A stretch of 64,000 nucleotides of DNA from Tilletiopsis washingtonensis (lineage: Eukaryota > Basidiomycota > Exobasidiomycetes > Entylomatales). Positions 41,797 to 54,628 of this stretch are shown here, in pieces (the stretch's first letter is position 1; every line of letters begins with the position of its first letter). The DNA is taken from the NCBI RefSeq assembly GCF_003144115.1, contig NW_020312003.1:222153-286152 (forward strand), in the 5' to 3' direction. The notes under the pieces were generated by a model. That model searched no databases. It was not told where the DNA came from and saw nothing but the letters and a program-made list of their open reading frames with translations. The position numbers and the translations under genes were made by a program.

Positions 41797-44700
41797 TCAT
41801 GCGTCGACGGGTCCAACAAGCCAGGAGTTGTACGCGCGCAGCTTGCCCTCGCTCGTGGGCAGGCTTGGCGCGCCGGCTCTGAGCATCTGTGCGGTATGTG
41901 CGTATGTCTGCAGCGCCGCATCGACGGGCTGGTGCGCGCTGGGCCAGCCGTCGTCGTCCTCGCCGCCGAGGCTGTACTGTGCCATCATACGCGCCACGGC
42001 GAGCGCCTCGCCGGCGGCCAAGTCCGCGCCGACGGCGTACAGCGCCGCGTCCTCGTCTGCCACGCGGGCGCCGAGGCCGCGCACGCCGCACTCGGCCTTC
42101 TCGCCGAACTGCGAGAGCCAATTGTCGTACTCGCGAGCCTCGAGCGCCGAGACGCTCGGCGCCGTGAGGGCGTCGACCTGGCGTACCAGCTGCACTGCCG
42201 ATGGGACGACTGGGTGCTGTGCAAGGCGCTCTGGGTCGCCCCAGTTCGGCCAGGCGTCGCGCTGCATGGAGGGCGTAATTTCGATGGACGCTGCGCCGCC
42301 AGCCGCTCCGCTCGATGTGCCGTCGTCGGAGCTGGGCGAAGCACGACCGCCTGCTGTGCGCATGGAGCTGCGCCGCTTTGACTGCCCGTCGCGCTTGCCA
42401 TCGCGATTGAGCGACATCCAGCGGCGCACGCCGCCGATGAGAGCTCTTGGGCTCTCGCTGCCGCTCGGCTTGGGGCGCACGGGCGACGAGGGGGTAGGAG
42501 CTGAGCCTCCAGGCACGCGTGCCGTGAAGGGGCTCAGAGTGAGGACTGCGCGCTCGACGGGCACCGCGTTGACCTCGGTCATTGAGGGTATTGACGCGCT
42601 GCGGGCGATGATCGACGAGCCGTTGCTCGTCTTGCGCGCGTGCGAGTTGCTCGACGGGCTCTGCGCAAAGCGCGAGGCCGAGACGTACGCGGCTGTCGAT
42701 GGCGGCCCGATCGCAGCCTGCTGGTGCTGATGGACGGCGGTCATCTTGAACGCGTGATGCCGGAGCAGGCTGGCAGCAGAGCGTCAGCGACAGGAAGCAG
42801 CAGGAGAGGGCGTCTTGCACTCACTCGGTAAAGAGGCTCGGCCTGTAGTACTCGGCCCAGAAGCCACGGTCCGCCGTCACGACATCGTTGAGGCGCTGCT
42901 GGCGTTCCTGCACCGTGCCACGATCCTCGAGGTACTCGGGCGTGTACCAGTTGCGGTAGCTTCGCCGCTTCGGCGCCAGCTTGCCGTGTGCATCGAGCAG
43001 GCGCGGAGCAGGGCGCGCCTCGGCCGTGTCCGGGTCGATGCCGAGGAAGAGATTGATCGCTGCCTGCTTGTCTGCGTCGACGAAGGAGTTCGAGTAGTAG
43101 CGCTTCAGGCCCTCGAGCATGTCACGCGAGTGCGACGTCCACTGGTTGACCTTGCGGTACGTCTCCATCGTGTTGACCAGGTGGCTGCCGCCGTACTGCA
43201 GCGCGATGGTGTCGCCCAGGTCGTGGTACATCTCGGTGAGCATGTCCACTGCAGCGCTGTCGAATGGCAGCGAAGGGCTCTCGAGCAGGCCGAGTGCATG
43301 CAGCTGGTGGCCTAAGGCTGCCTTGCCGATGACGAACTGCGCGGCGTTGGTGCGATCGAGACAGTCGACGCAATTGACGCGAGCGACACCGCTCTGGAGC
43401 AGGATCGTCTCGCGGCGCGGGCCGGCAGTCTTGACGTTCCGTGTCGCAGCCGACTCGAAGAGCGCCGGCTCGGGTCCCGAGTGGAAGAAGCGCGTGGCCT
43501 CGACGGTGCCCTCTGCAATGTCCTCCAGCACCCCGATGACGTCCTGGTCGTGGCTCTTGCTCGCGCGGCTCATGTCCCACGCGATGTAGCGCAGGCGCTT
43601 GTCGGCCGGCAGGAACTGGTTGAGGTATGCGACGCACTCGCCGAAGGCGTGCAGCAGCTTGACCTCGCGCGGCTGCTTCTCTTTGCTCTTGATGAGGTTC
43701 AGCACGATGAGCGGGTGGCCGTAGCGGCGCAGCATGTCGTCGAAGTGCAGCGCGGCGGACGAGAAGTACGGATCGACGACGGAGATCTCGATCGGCGGTC
43801 GCGGCGACATGTTCGTCGAGTCCTGCGTCCAGTAGATCGGGATGCTCCCGCGATGCATCACGTACGACGTGTAGCGCGGGCTGACGCCGAGCGCAGGGCC
43901 TGCATCTGCGCCGCCGTCGTGGGCCTCGGTACGCAGCTTTGCCGAGCGGGCGGGCGCGTAGAACGGCGTGGTGAGGCCATCGGCCACGATCTGTTCCGTC
44001 TCGACGTCGTTGGCCACGTGTCCTTCTTCGTCGGTGCCGCGCTTGAGGAACCGAGCACCAGCGAAGTGGCGCGAGCGCCGCGCGAGGAGCGTGATGTGCA
44101 CGGTGCGGTTGAGCACGCTCAGCTTGGCCTGGTCGACGAAGCCGTACACCAATGGCAGCACCCACTCGGATGCTGCGTCGATGCTGGCATCCGCGGCCGA
44201 CTCGGCGTCGCGCAGCGAGGCGTCAGGCTCGTAGCGCGGCCGCTGCAGGTGCTCTGATGCACCAAATGCGGGCACGAGGAGGTGATGGTTCCAGACGAAC
44301 TTCTCGTTGTAGCCCCAGGCCGTGCTACTGCGCGATGGCACCGCGTGTCGCTGCTGAGCGATGGAAGGGCATGCCGTCTCGCTGCCGCCGGTCAGGTTGT
44401 CCTGCAGCGTCTTGGTGAGGTCGTACGTGTAGGAGAAGTAGAAGTTCTTCGACAGGTCGACCTGCTTGAACGTGTGCAGCAGGCGCGCCTCCTCTGCGTC
44501 CTTGGCCTTGGAGCGGCCCGGCACGCTCGCGAGCACAGACGGGTGGCACACGGGAATGATGCGCGTGTCGTCGCAGTGGTACACGTAGTGCCCGCCGATG
44601 AGCGCCACGACGGAGCGCGCTGATATCAGCACCATGTAGTAGCCGCTGGTGAAGCGGATGAAGCCGACGATGCCAAAGAAGCGCCCGACCTCCTTCAGGC

Positions 44701-45544
44701 CGCCCGTGGAGCGGTTGCCCTCGGCGATCATGTCAAGCAGCTCGCTCACCTGCTGTCTCGTGTACACGACGCGGTCCGATGTGAGGTTCAGCTCCCACTG
44801 CGTGCTTTCCGAGGTCGAGGTTGCGGCAGCGCCACCATCGACACCCAAGCCCGTCTCCGCAGCGTGGCCTGCCTCCTTACTGCTGCCTTCAGCTGCGCCC
44901 GCCGAGGCATCAGGCCGGCCCGAGCTGCGCGGCTGCGCCAGCGTGCGGTCGACCTTGAGGATGCGGAAGCGCGTCTGGGAGGTATTGAAGGCTACGAGGT
45001 AGAAGCGCGTCTTGGTCTCCCAGAGCGTGAATCGCTTCAGCTCGCCGAGCCGGCCAGGCTCGGCATGCTGCGCCCGCGCGCTCTGCTGCTGCGCCTGCGT
45101 GCGCGGCGGCGGGTGCGGCGTGCCGACGGCGCTGGCGGCAGACTGCGGCGCTGACGATGCTGCCGTCGACGAGCGCGTTCGGGCAGTGGACGGCTCTGCG
45201 CTTGAGCTCGCGGTGTGAGCCGGCGGCGCGAAGACGAGCGAGGCACCGCTGTCGCAGCCGGCGAGGTCGAGCGGCTCGGGGGCGCTGCTAGGCGCGACAT
45301 GCGGCGCAGGACCTGGCGCGGCGCTGGAGAGCGGCGCGAGCTTCGCCAGCGACGTCGGCGGCGTGAGCGTCAGGGCTGCCGTCAGGTTTGAGGGCTGCGG
45401 CTGCGACGATGCCTGCGTGGGCGTCGGCGTGCGGCGCTGCTCGTCTTCGCCGTCTGATGCGGCAGGCGGCGCGCGAGCTGCATCTGTGCCCAGCTGCTCG
45501 TCGGGCGGCACATCGGCCGCGCCGACGCCTGCGCCGGCGGTCAT
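41797..45544 (-). CDS. FIG4: FIG4-type phosphoinositide 5-phosphatase (SAC domain)
   Basis: Fig4 removes the 5-phosphate of PI(3,5)P2 and supports Fab1 kinase at the vacuole or endosome. Exons 45544-42825 and 42769-41797 give about 1,230 residues. After a Pro/Ser-rich N-terminus of about 165 residues the SAC domain starts: LKRFTLWETKTRFYLVAFNT, FRILKVDR, GRFFGIVGFIRFTSGYYMVL, LSKNFYFSYTYDLTKTLQ, EFNHHL-like WNHHLLVPAF, and the catalytic CX5R motif NCVDCLDRTNAAQF. Typical Fig4 downstream blocks follow: MYHDLGDTIALQYGGSHLVN, DMLEGLKRYYSNSFVDADKQ and AINLFLGID. The second exon holds a Ser-rich insert and ends with a conserved-looking block (PNWGDPERLAQHP, LEAREYDNWLSQF). The start is the first ATG in frame. 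Identity secure. Confidence 0.94.
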
Positions 45545-45939
45545 CGGTGGAGCACGGCGCTGCCTGGCTGTCCTGGCAGAGAGGTCGAGAGAAGCGAGCG
45601 CGATGGGGTGTGGTGGAGGAGACGCGGCGGTCCGAGCGCCGCCACGCGTGTAGCGTGGAGGCACAGAGCAGATCAGACGCCGCGCGGCAGCCTCACGCGC
45701 GACGCTCCTGCATCGTCCTCAAATGCAGTCCACTGCAGCTGGCCTCGCTTCGTGCTTCACGAAGTGAGACCGTGACACAGTTCACATCAGACTTGGCACA
45801 TTCAAGTGTGTACGCATAGAAGAGATCGGGAACAGGACATTGGCGCAGTCACGTAGCACGGAACAAGGAGCTTCTCGAAGCGGACTGCGGTGAAGCAAGA
45901 CGGAAGCAACAGGCATAAAGATCCGGCACCGAGGGTGCT
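45545..45939. promoter_or_regulatory. Upstream region of FIG4
   Basis: 395 bases lie between the FIG4 start and the stop of the next - strand gene. The right half is the least GC-rich DNA nearby, as expected of an untranslated or promoter region. No gene is seen. Confidence 0.5.
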
Positions 45940-47174
45940 CTACTCGTCGGCGGCCGCCTCTGCAGCGCGAGGGACAGGCGTCTCTCTGGCGTAGACATCA
46001 CGGCGCGAGGGAATGTACGCCGCCGGGCCGTTCGAGACGGTGGGGTACTGGCGACAGTTGGACGACGTGCCGGCCGGGTGAGGGGCCGGGGTGGGCTCCT
46101 GGCCCTGGTAGAAGGTCGAGCTGCCGTAGATCCCTGCAGTGCCGATGTCAGCATGAGCTCGCTCGAGCGTACACAGAGGAAGACGCACCGGGGAACTGGC
46201 CCGAGTCGCCGTCGCACTGCTCGAACACGCCCGGCGAGTAGTTGGCCGGCTCGCTGAAGTTGCAGCCGAGCAGATCGTAGATGTGCGGGCAGAACTTGGT
46301 GCGGTACTTGCCGAAGCAGCCGCGGATGCAGAACGTCTGGTAGTCTGTGGAGCGCAAGAGAGCGTCGTCAGACCTTCGGCGACCATGTCTGCTTCACTCG
46401 AGGCGCTCACCCATGAAGTTGTTCCACTCGTAGATGCGCTGGAACTTGCCCTTTGTGATCGCACGGGTGAAGACAAGGCCGCCGACGGGGTTGCCCGCGC
46501 CGGTGGCACTGCGCGCAGCAAAGAGTGACGAGAGCGTGGAGGTCAGCTGCGGCGTATCAGCACATCGAGGGGCGGAAGACAAGACGCACCCATGCGGGTC
46601 CAGCTCGCCTCCCTCGTCACCCTGGCGGATGTTGAGCTTCGTCAAGTCTCCCGTGCCGGTCACCTGCACAAAGTCGCCCGTCTTGAGGAAGTGCACGCCC
46701 GTCAGGGTGCCGTCGGGGATCAGACGCGTGCCGTAGCCGCTCTTGGTGCACCATGCCACCTGCTCCTCCTCCGTGTCGCCGACGTTTGAGTTGGGCTTCG
46801 GCGGGCCCCAGAGGCAGAAGTCCTGCGCGAGGGCGTCAGACTCGGCGCGCCGCCGTCACATGCGCCACGCACCTTGACGCTGTTGACAAAGACGTTCTGG
46901 CACTTGCTCTTCTGGCTCGAGGCGCCGTAGCGCGAGATGCACTGTGTGCGGCACATGGTGTCAGGCGGCTCACGGTCGGGCGAGGGGCGCGCCAGCGCGG
47001 CTGGCCAGCGCCGTTCGCTTCGCTCTGCTATGGCAGCGCTTGCGCCTCACTCACGTCGTTGTAGCCCGTCTGGCCGTGCGCCGCGTCCGTCTTGGCCGGC
47101 AAGTGCGCGGGGTCGTCGTACTCGGCGAGCGCCGGGAGCGCGAGGGCCACGAGCAGGAAGAGCTTCTTGAACAT
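45940..47174 (-). CDS. Secreted macrophage-activating-glycoprotein-type protein
   Basis: Basidiomycete family of secreted Cys-rich glycoproteins first named in human-pathogenic yeasts; the biochemical role is unknown. Six exons. A signal peptide is clear: MFKKLFLLVALALPALA, then EYDDPAHLP. The mature protein has paired cysteines and the family blocks DFCLWGPPKPNSNVGDTEEE, VAWCTKSGYGTRLIPDGTLT, GVHFLKTGDFVQVTGTGDLT, KLNIRQGDEGGELDPHG, NPVGGLVFTRA, FCIRGCFGKYRTKFCPHIYD, LLGCNFSEPANYSPGVFEQC and IYGSSTFYQGQEPTPAPHPA. The end is acidic and lacks a hydrophobic tail, so it is probably soluble or wall-associated, not GPI-anchored. Identity is based on recognition of these blocks. Confidence 0.85.
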
Positions 47175-48264
47175 CTTGGCGCGTGTTGGGATGAGTCTGG
47201 GTGGTGGGAGGAGACGCCGGACTGCAGCGTGCTGCTTATGAGGTGCGAGGCAGCACAGGCGCCGGAGGAGCACACTAAGACTGCAGTGGCTTCGTGCCGC
47301 ATGGGCTCCGCTGGCTGCTGCGTCTGCTGCAGAGCTGCATCTCGAGCCACGGACAGCGCAGGTGCAGAGCGCCAGAACGTGGGGCACAATCGAATGCTCA
47401 GGGAGGGGGCCGTGCCGCCGGAGGGGTTCATGCGCGCTAGGCCTCCCGGTGCCGCCGGCCGCGCGTGCCGCGGCATCGCGCACCGCGTGCCGTCGACATG
47501 CGTGCACCCGCAGCGGCATCTCGCATCAGCGCCGACAGCAGTGCAGCAGAGCCACAGCAGCGCCAGCGCCGCAGCCGCCGCTGCTCATCATCGTCATGAG
47601 CCTCGGACATCCTCCGTCCTGCACCTTGCAGCGCGGAATACCGCGGCCGACGCCCTGTACCGCTCTTCTTCCCCATCATGAGGCTCACATCGAGCGGGCC
47701 GTGCGTGAGAAGAGGCGTGCCGCGACACGGCTACCACTTGGCCTGCCGCGTGCTGCGGCAGCCCATTGGCCATGGCGTGCCTCTGAGGCCTGCATGGCTC
47801 CAGGACCCGTTCCTGCGGCAGAGATGGCCGCACTGCTGCAGAACGCAGATGGCGCGAAGCCAGCCGAAAGGAGAGAAGAAGGTTGCGCCGGGCCGCCGGC
47901 AACAGGAGCAGTGCCGGCCGATCCGCTTCCTGGTATACAGGCGTGGAAGGAGGTGGAGTGGTGCGGAGAGAGCTGGACCCGATTTAGCGCAGGAACGGCG
48001 CGAGATCAGCGGAGCGGCGCAGCCCATGAGGTACGCCAGCGGCAGCCGCAGCGTAGCCGCAGCTGGGCAGGCAGGCGAGGGGCGTGTGCGGCGGCGCTGC
48101 ATCCTGGTCCTGTGGAGGCGGCGCCGCCCAAGCCGCGCATGACGGCACAGGCCGCCGCCCCAGCAGCAGGCCGGAGGACGCGCCGCAGAGGCCCGCTCGC
48201 TTCAGTTCGTCCCGCTCCACTCCCATCCGTCTCGTCCCGACGCCGCATCCGCTGCCGCATCTGC
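47175..48264. promoter_or_regulatory. Divergent upstream region of the large unknown gene
   Basis: 1,090 bases. The frame of the unknown protein stays open upstream to 47362 and has in-frame ATGs at about 47597 and 48139, but its composition there is unlike the rest of the protein. The last 60 bases before 48265 are C/T-rich, so I treat this as promoter and leader. The true start could lie further up. Confidence 0.4.
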
Positions 48265-51200
48265 ATGCTCTCCGCCGCCGAGGCTGCTGCGCATGCTGCC
48301 GCCGCCGCTGATGAGGCTGGCAAGCGGCGCGAGGAGCAGGCCGCCGCCGGCGCATCTCACGACGGCGAGGCGGCTCGGCAGGCGCCCGAGCTGCAGCAGC
48401 TCTTCACGCTGCCCTTCGCATTGCACCTCGAGCCGCTGCCGCATCTCTCCTACCGCGCAGCACATAGCGCCTTCTCCGACACGTCCGGCTCAGACTCTGA
48501 TGAGGAGCTCGACCCCGACGCGCCGTCGGACCGCGGCTCGGCGGCGATCCGCGTCAAGAAGCGCCTCGACGCTGCGCCGCCGCACGCGCTGCACGAGGTC
48601 TCCTACCTCCTGGCGCACACTCGCGCCCTCGAGGCAGTCACAGACCTGACGCAGCTCGTGCGGCTGCTCGACGGCGCCGATGAGGACCCGGGCTTCGCCA
48701 CGCTGCGTGCCTTCTTCGATGCTCGCTTCGATCGCGAGGGTCGCCTCGTGAGTGGCCCACGCTCGCCGCGCAGCCCAAGGCGCCGCGGCTCGCTCCTCTC
48801 GCGCCGCCCATCGGCTCCTGGCGGCCAGCTCATGGGCTCGGCCGCCGGACGATCTCGCACCCTGAGCTCGACATCTGCGGCTGGCGGCGGCTTCCGCACC
48901 CGAGTCCTCCGCACGCTGTCGCGCGACGGCGCCGCGTCCGAGATATCAGAGGACGACTTCGAGGAGGCAGAGCTTCGCGCTCCCGAGATGCAGGCGCCGC
49001 CTCGTCGAGCGACAGGCACGGCGCACGCCCCTGTGCCAGGGCAGCAGGATCGTAGCGTGCGCTTTTCCGTGCGCCTCGATCTCCATTCGGTCGGGCTCGC
49101 GCCGCTGCCGCCGCAGCCGCCGCCACGACGACCGTCGCGCCCGATGCTGGACACGCAGATCCTCTCATCGCCAAGCCGAAGAGGCCGACGGGTGCCGGAG
49201 CAAGTGCTCTCGCCCACGAGTCAGCCGGCGGGCAACGACTTGGAGCGAGCTCGGACAGCTAGTTCTGCCGTCGACCTCTTCGGCGCGGGCTCCTTGAGAG
49301 AAGTCAGTAGCCGCGAGAGCAGCACGTCGGCAGCGCGGCAGCGCTCTCCGCCTTCGCCTTCGCAAGGGCGCTTTGCAAGCGCTGGCCTTGCGGGTCGGAA
49401 CCGGCAAGCAGCGTCTCGACCACAGACTGCCGGCAGCTCTTTCACGATGGACCATGACGTGTTTGGCGCTGTTGCAGACGCTGGCGACGCTGTGCCGAGC
49501 TCAGAGGAGCCGGTCGCACGAGCTCGAAGCAGTACGCAATCGCGTGGCGAGACTCGTCGGCCGTCCTTCCTGCAGCGCTTCTTCGGGCAGAGTCGCTCGA
49601 CTCGTCGAGGCAGCAGCAACAGCACTGCGCCGAGCTTGGCCAGCAGCCTGGACCTGCCAGACGCCTCTTCAGCCGCCACGAGTGCATCAATCGCTGAGGA
49701 GGAAGGCCTCAAGGTGCCTGTCACTGCCAGCATCGAAGCACCCTCTCGCCGCATGCGCAGCGCCACTGTCGTGAGCGACCTCAGCAACGACGAGGCCATC
49801 GACACCGGAGATGAGGACGGCAGTTTGTATGGCAGTCTGCCTGCGCGCATGCTCGGCGTGGACGGCCCTCGTCGAGCCTCGCTTGGCTCCGTGCTCAGCG
49901 CCAGCAACATGTCCGCTAGCCAGCTTGCCGGCACGGCGGGCATCGCGGCGCAACTGCAGCCGGTCACGGAAGGTGCCGTGGCTGACTGGTCCGAGATGCG
50001 TGCTCCGCCAGAGCTGCTCTCTCCCAAGCCCTGGGCTGGCGGAGACGACTTCCTGACGCTGCTGCGAAAAGCGGCAGACACGGCGCTGAACGTCGATCCA
50101 TCGGCTCGCATCCTCAGCGAGAAGGCTCGCGGCAAGCGGCCCGCTGCGCACTCGGGCAGCATCACGCCCAGCTCGTCGGGCGCCGACACGCCGCTGGGCC
50201 AGCCGACCGATCAGGCGCCGCCCGACACGAGCGCATGGTGGCTCTGCGGCCGAACTGACCCTTCGACGATCGCCGTCCCATGCGCCTTTGGCGAGGCACT
50301 CGGATGGGAGGGCATCCTCCACCTGTGCTATGGGCCGGGATCCGCAAGCGCTCGCGCCGGCGACTTTGTGCCGCTCGGCAAGGCCGCCGAGATGGACTCG
50401 CGGCAGCAGAGCGAGAGCGCAAAGGTGCAGCAGTGGGCTCGCGGCGTGGAGAGCAGTACCGACTCTACCTTCGTTGCGCGCTCAGCTTCATCGCCAGTGC
50501 CAGGCTCGGCAGGCCGGGACCTCGGCCTGTCGCACGTCGCAGAGGACGCCTCCGACGTGGCGCCGTCAGAGAGTGCCTCGACAAAGGCAGTCCAGCCGGC
50601 ATCGGATGAAACCCGCGCGACACAAGGCGCATCGGCACTCGAGAAGCTCCTGCAGCGCATGCCAGGGCGGAGCGCCTCTACCCCGCCTGCACTTGGAGGC
50701 GACAGCACAGCTCTCGCACCTGCTGCTGCGCTCGCCGCTCTGCAGCTCGGCGGCGAACGGCAACGCACGTGGGCAGACTGGACTACGCTGGCCGTCAGCA
50801 TGCAAGGCTGGGTGGAGCAGTACGAGGCGACGCGCGTGCGCGAGGGCTTGGCCCACGAGATGGTCGCACACTCGGCAGGTGCCGGACGGCCAACCCCGGC
50901 ACTGCCGTCGGGTGCCGATGCCTCCGGACTGCCAGACTGCGTCCTCAAAGACGCACTCGATGCCACGAACGGCTTCCGTCGCAGAGGCGGCATCCCGCCT
51001 AGCCTGGCGTCGCCCGACGGCATCGAGCATCAGGACTACCACTGGGCCAGCAGCAGACTGCATGCGAAGCACTTCGCCAGCGCCTTGAGTGAGTGCTTCA
51101 GAGACTTCACTGCTGTGCCCTTGCTGACCTCAACCGCGCACAGCTCTCATGGCCGGCTCCTTTACTCACATCACCTCGCAGCTCACCGATGCGCAATGGA

Positions 51201-51642
51201 CGTACCGCTCCGCGTGGGAGCTCGACTATCTGGAGGCCTGCTGTCTGCACACGCCGCTCGCAGCAGAGCGCTTTCCCTCGCCGGCGGCCGCGGTCATTCC
51301 AGCACACAAGTCCTTCCAGCCGGAGGACCCAGACGAGCAGGCACGTGCCCGCTGCTGTCCTTATCCGAGCCCCTCGGGCGCATGGCAGGCGCGCGCGTGG
51401 AAGACGTGGCTGGCCGGCCTGCAGCCGGGCCACATTGTCGTGCCCGCCGTCTCGTGGCAGGTAAGGGTGCTCGCTGCTCCGGCGTCAAGCTCTGCTGACC
51501 CTCTCCCTCTTGTCAGGCCTGGTGGACGCTCATCAGCGTGCTCAACGGCGCCGACCGCACGGGGCGCGCCTTCGACCTGCAGATCAAGGCCGTCGACGAG
51601 CCGTTTGCGGCGCTCGACGACCTCTCGTCCGTCTACATCTGA
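48265..51642 (+). CDS. Large protein of unknown function, conserved-looking C-terminus
   Basis: Three exons: 48265-51088, 51144-51459, 51517-51642, about 1,088 residues. I do not recognise it. The N-terminus is Ala-rich and charged, then LQQLFTLPFALHLEPLPHLS, then an Asp/Ser stretch. The block HALHEVSYLLAHTRALEAVT with LTQLVRLLDGADEDPGFATL looks like a folded helical domain. A Ser/Arg-rich region of about 700 residues follows. The C-terminal 250 residues look structured: RTWADWTTLAVSMQGWVEQY, LHAKHFASALTLMAGSFTHI, AQWTYRSAWELDYLEACCLH, WKTWLAGLQPGHIVVPAVSW and QAWWTLISVLNGADRTGRAF. Both splice joins fall in this block and keep it continuous, supporting the model. No signal peptide or membrane helix. 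Confidence 0.75.
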
Positions 51643-52571
51643 GCCTGCCAGCACCATCGCCGAGCAGCAGCTCCTCATTCCACCCGCACGCCCGCAATAC
51701 CCCTGCTCCGCACATGCTCAGCCCTGCCGCACGGCTGCCGTCATCTGTACTTCTACCTGACAACCCATTGCTTGCACTGCACCGCCTTGGCCTTTCTGCA
51801 TGGGCGAGACTGTCCGCTGATCTCGCCAGGGGCAGGCTGTGCACGTGCGAGGCACAAGAAGAAGGTGGAGGCCTCACCACCCACGCTTCCGCGGTACGGC
51901 CGACCGCGCCGCTGCCCAAGCTGCTTGCTTCGTGCCCCTCCAGCTCGAGGCTGGAGAGCCGGAGCGAGATCTTCTCTCTCGTCCGAGGCAGGCAGAAGCA
52001 CGCCTTCGCGAGGCGCTCGAGCCGACGAGTCCGCCGGCGGCGCGCATCTGTGCCGCCGTCGGCCACCGTCGAGGCGCTTCTCGCCGGCGAGATTCGCTCT
52101 CGCTGATGAGGTCGCTCCGCTTCGGTGCGGTGCGGCCGCGGCGCGCCGGCCTCGGCTGCCGCTGATCAGCGCGAGCCGTCATCTGTGGGCGGCGGGAGGC
52201 AGCACACAGGCGGCGTGCCTGCGCGTCTGAGTTCACGCGCGGGCTGCTGATGCTGCTGCTGGCGCTGCGTGCTGCCGCGCCCGCCTCCACGCCGGCCGCC
52301 TGCGCCGCCTGCTGCTGCCGCCTGCGCGCCGTGCGCAGCGTCACCGGCAGCGCGGCGGCGCGGTAGATTCCCGCCCTGCGATAAACGAGGTCAGCAGCAG
52401 GCAGCACCGGCCGGCGAAGGCAGCCCTTCCTTCCACCCCCCACCCCCACGACTACCTGCGCTCCCATACCCACAGCGCACCCGCTTCACCCTCTTGCACG
52501 CCAAACCTGCAGCCGCACCTTCGCACAGCACCCCGCCGAATCCCGCCGCCGCCCGCTAGCCGCTGCCCGCC
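51643..52571. promoter_or_regulatory. Upstream region of the G6PDH gene
   Basis: 929 bases between tandem genes. Open frames on both strands lack conserved features. The last 130 bases are rich in C and A with CCGCC steps before the ATG, a likely transcription start region. No specific element is identified. Confidence 0.45.
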
Positions 52572-54628
52572 ATGCCTTCCGGCGTGCCCGCCCTCGAGGA
52601 CGAGACGGTGATCGTCGGTGCGTCTGCGCCCGGACCCGAAGCGCCATGTGCTGTCTGTGATCCATTGCTCACGCCTCTGACTGCAGTGCTTGGCGCCTCC
52701 GGCGACCTTGCCAAGAAGAAGGTGCGTGTCGGCCGGCGCGGCGGAGTGGGATGCATGTGGAGCAAGGGAGCACTCGATGGGCCAGCAGGTAGCTGAGGCG
52801 GGCCTCGGCTCAATGCGAAGCGCGCCTGGGCACCTCAGAGCTCCTGGAAGCAGGCTGAGAAGAGAGAGACAGCCAGCGCCTGCTGCTTCGTCTGGCTGCT
52901 CCTGGCGGCAGAGGCCAGACACGCTGCCAGCGAGACCCTGCCGCGCGCCGAGGGCCCGCACACATGCGCAGTGCTGACCGCCGCGCTCAGACGTACCCGG
53001 CGCTCTTCAACCTCTACCGCCTCGAGCTGCTGCCGAAGGGCACGCACATCGTCGGCTATGCGCGCACCAAGATGGACAAGCCCGAGTTCCACGAGAAGAT
53101 CTCGGCACACTTCAAGGACGCCGACTCGGGCGAGGGCGCCAAGGCCAAGAAGGCCTTCCTCGACATCTGCACGTACCAGCCGGGCGCGTACGACAAGGAC
53201 GAGGCGTTCCAGGAGCTGAACAGCGCCATGGAGAAGATCGAGAAGGAGGGCGGCAGCAAGAACCCGAACCGCCTCTTCTACATGGCGCTGCCGCCCAACG
53301 TCTTCACCGTCGTCGCCGCCGGCCTGAAGAAGAACTGCTACTCGGAGAAGGGCCACAACCGCATCGTGATTGAGAAGCCGTTCGGCAAGGACCTGGAGAG
53401 CAGCCGCGAGATGATGGGCAAGCTGAAGGACCTGTGGAAGGAGGAGGAGACGTTCCGTGAGTGTCAGGGCGCGCTGCGGCTGTGTGGAGGCGCTATGCAG
53501 CGTGCGGAGCTCGCGGCTGACGCGCCGCGCTGCACAGGCATCGACCACTACCTCGGCAAGGAGATGGTCAAGAACCTGCTCGTGATGCGCTTCGGCAACC
53601 CCGTCGTCGACGCCGGCCTCAACAACAAGATGGTCGACAATGTGCAGATCACGTTCAAGGAGCCGTTCGGCACCGAGGGCCGCGGCGGCTACTTCGACGA
53701 GTTCGGCATCATCCGCGACATCCAGCAGAACCGTGAGTGTGCCGGCGAGCGCGGCTTTGACGGCGGCGAGCCTGGCCGAGCGCCGTGCTCACACGCGCCG
53801 AGACAGACCTGTCCCAGGTGCTCTCGCTGCTTGCCATGGAGCAGCCGAAGTCCTTCTCGGCCGAGGACATCCGCAGCGAGAAGGTCAACGTGCTGAAGGA
53901 CGTGGCGGCGATCAAGAAGGAGGACGTGCTGATCGGCCAGTACTCGGCCGCCGACGGCAAGCCGGGCTACAAGGACGACGACACGGTGCCCAAGGACAGC
54001 AACTGCCCGACGTTTGCCGCACTGACGCTGTGGGTCAACAACGCGCGGTGGAGCGGCGTGCCGTTCATCCTCAAGGCCGGCAAGGGTGAGCAGCAGGAGT
54101 GTGACATGGCTTGCGCGCGCAGTGCTGACGCGCACGCCCGCAGCGCTGGACGAGGCCAAGGTCGAGATCCGCATCCAGTACAAGGACATCGAGACGGGCC
54201 CGTTCAAGGGCCTGCCGCGCAACGAGCTCGTGATGCGCATCCAGCCCAACGAGGCCGTGTACTTCAAGGTCAACGCCAAGACGCCGGGCCTGCACATGGG
54301 CACGCTGCCCGCCGACCTGGACCTGACGTACAAGGAGCGCTTCGAGGATGCGCGCATCCCCGAGGCGTACGAGGCGCTCATCCTCGACGCGCTCAACGGC
54401 GACCACAGCCAGTTTGTGCGCGACGACGAGCTCGACTACGCGTGGAAGATCTTCACGCCCATCCTCAAGTCGATCGACGCCGGCGAGATCAAGAACGAGC
54501 TGTACAAGTACGGCTCGCGGGGGCCGGCGTCGCTCAACGAGTTCCAGACGCGCTACGGCTACGTGCGCGACAACACGTACGCATGGCCAAAGACGTCCGT
54601 CTCCAAGGAGACGAAGACGAAGATGTGA
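52572..54628 (+). CDS. ZWF1: Glucose-6-phosphate 1-dehydrogenase
   Basis: First and rate-setting enzyme of the oxidative pentose phosphate pathway, a main NADPH source. Six exons. Landmarks: the NADP-binding VLGASGDLAKKKTYPALF, assembled across two introns; YARTKMDKPEFHEKI; NRLFYMALPPNVFTVVA; NRIVIEKPFGKDLES; the substrate-binding RIDHYLGKEMVKNLLVMRF, whose Arg codon is split by an intron (C|GC); FGIIRDIQQNHLSQVL; LTLWVNNARWSGVPFILKAGK; RIQPNEAVYFKVNAKTPG; and YAWKIFTPILKSID. About 510 residues, normal for the family. The CTGACG branch sites of its introns are very regular. Identity secure. Confidence 0.97.

Noticed and set aside
42747-42750. A splice acceptor directly before ATG ACC GCC in FIG4.
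   Set aside because: It would put a stop in frame; the CCAG at 42770-42773 gives a continuous reading frame.
47362-48264. A longer N-terminus for the large unknown protein.
   Set aside because: The frame is open but its composition differs from the rest of the protein and a promoter-like C/T-rich stretch precedes 48265. Kept as a possibility, not as the model.
51750-52230. A gene between the unknown protein and G6PDH.
   Set aside because: Overlapping open frames exist on both strands, but all are low-complexity and none has a start, splice signals or conserved blocks together.
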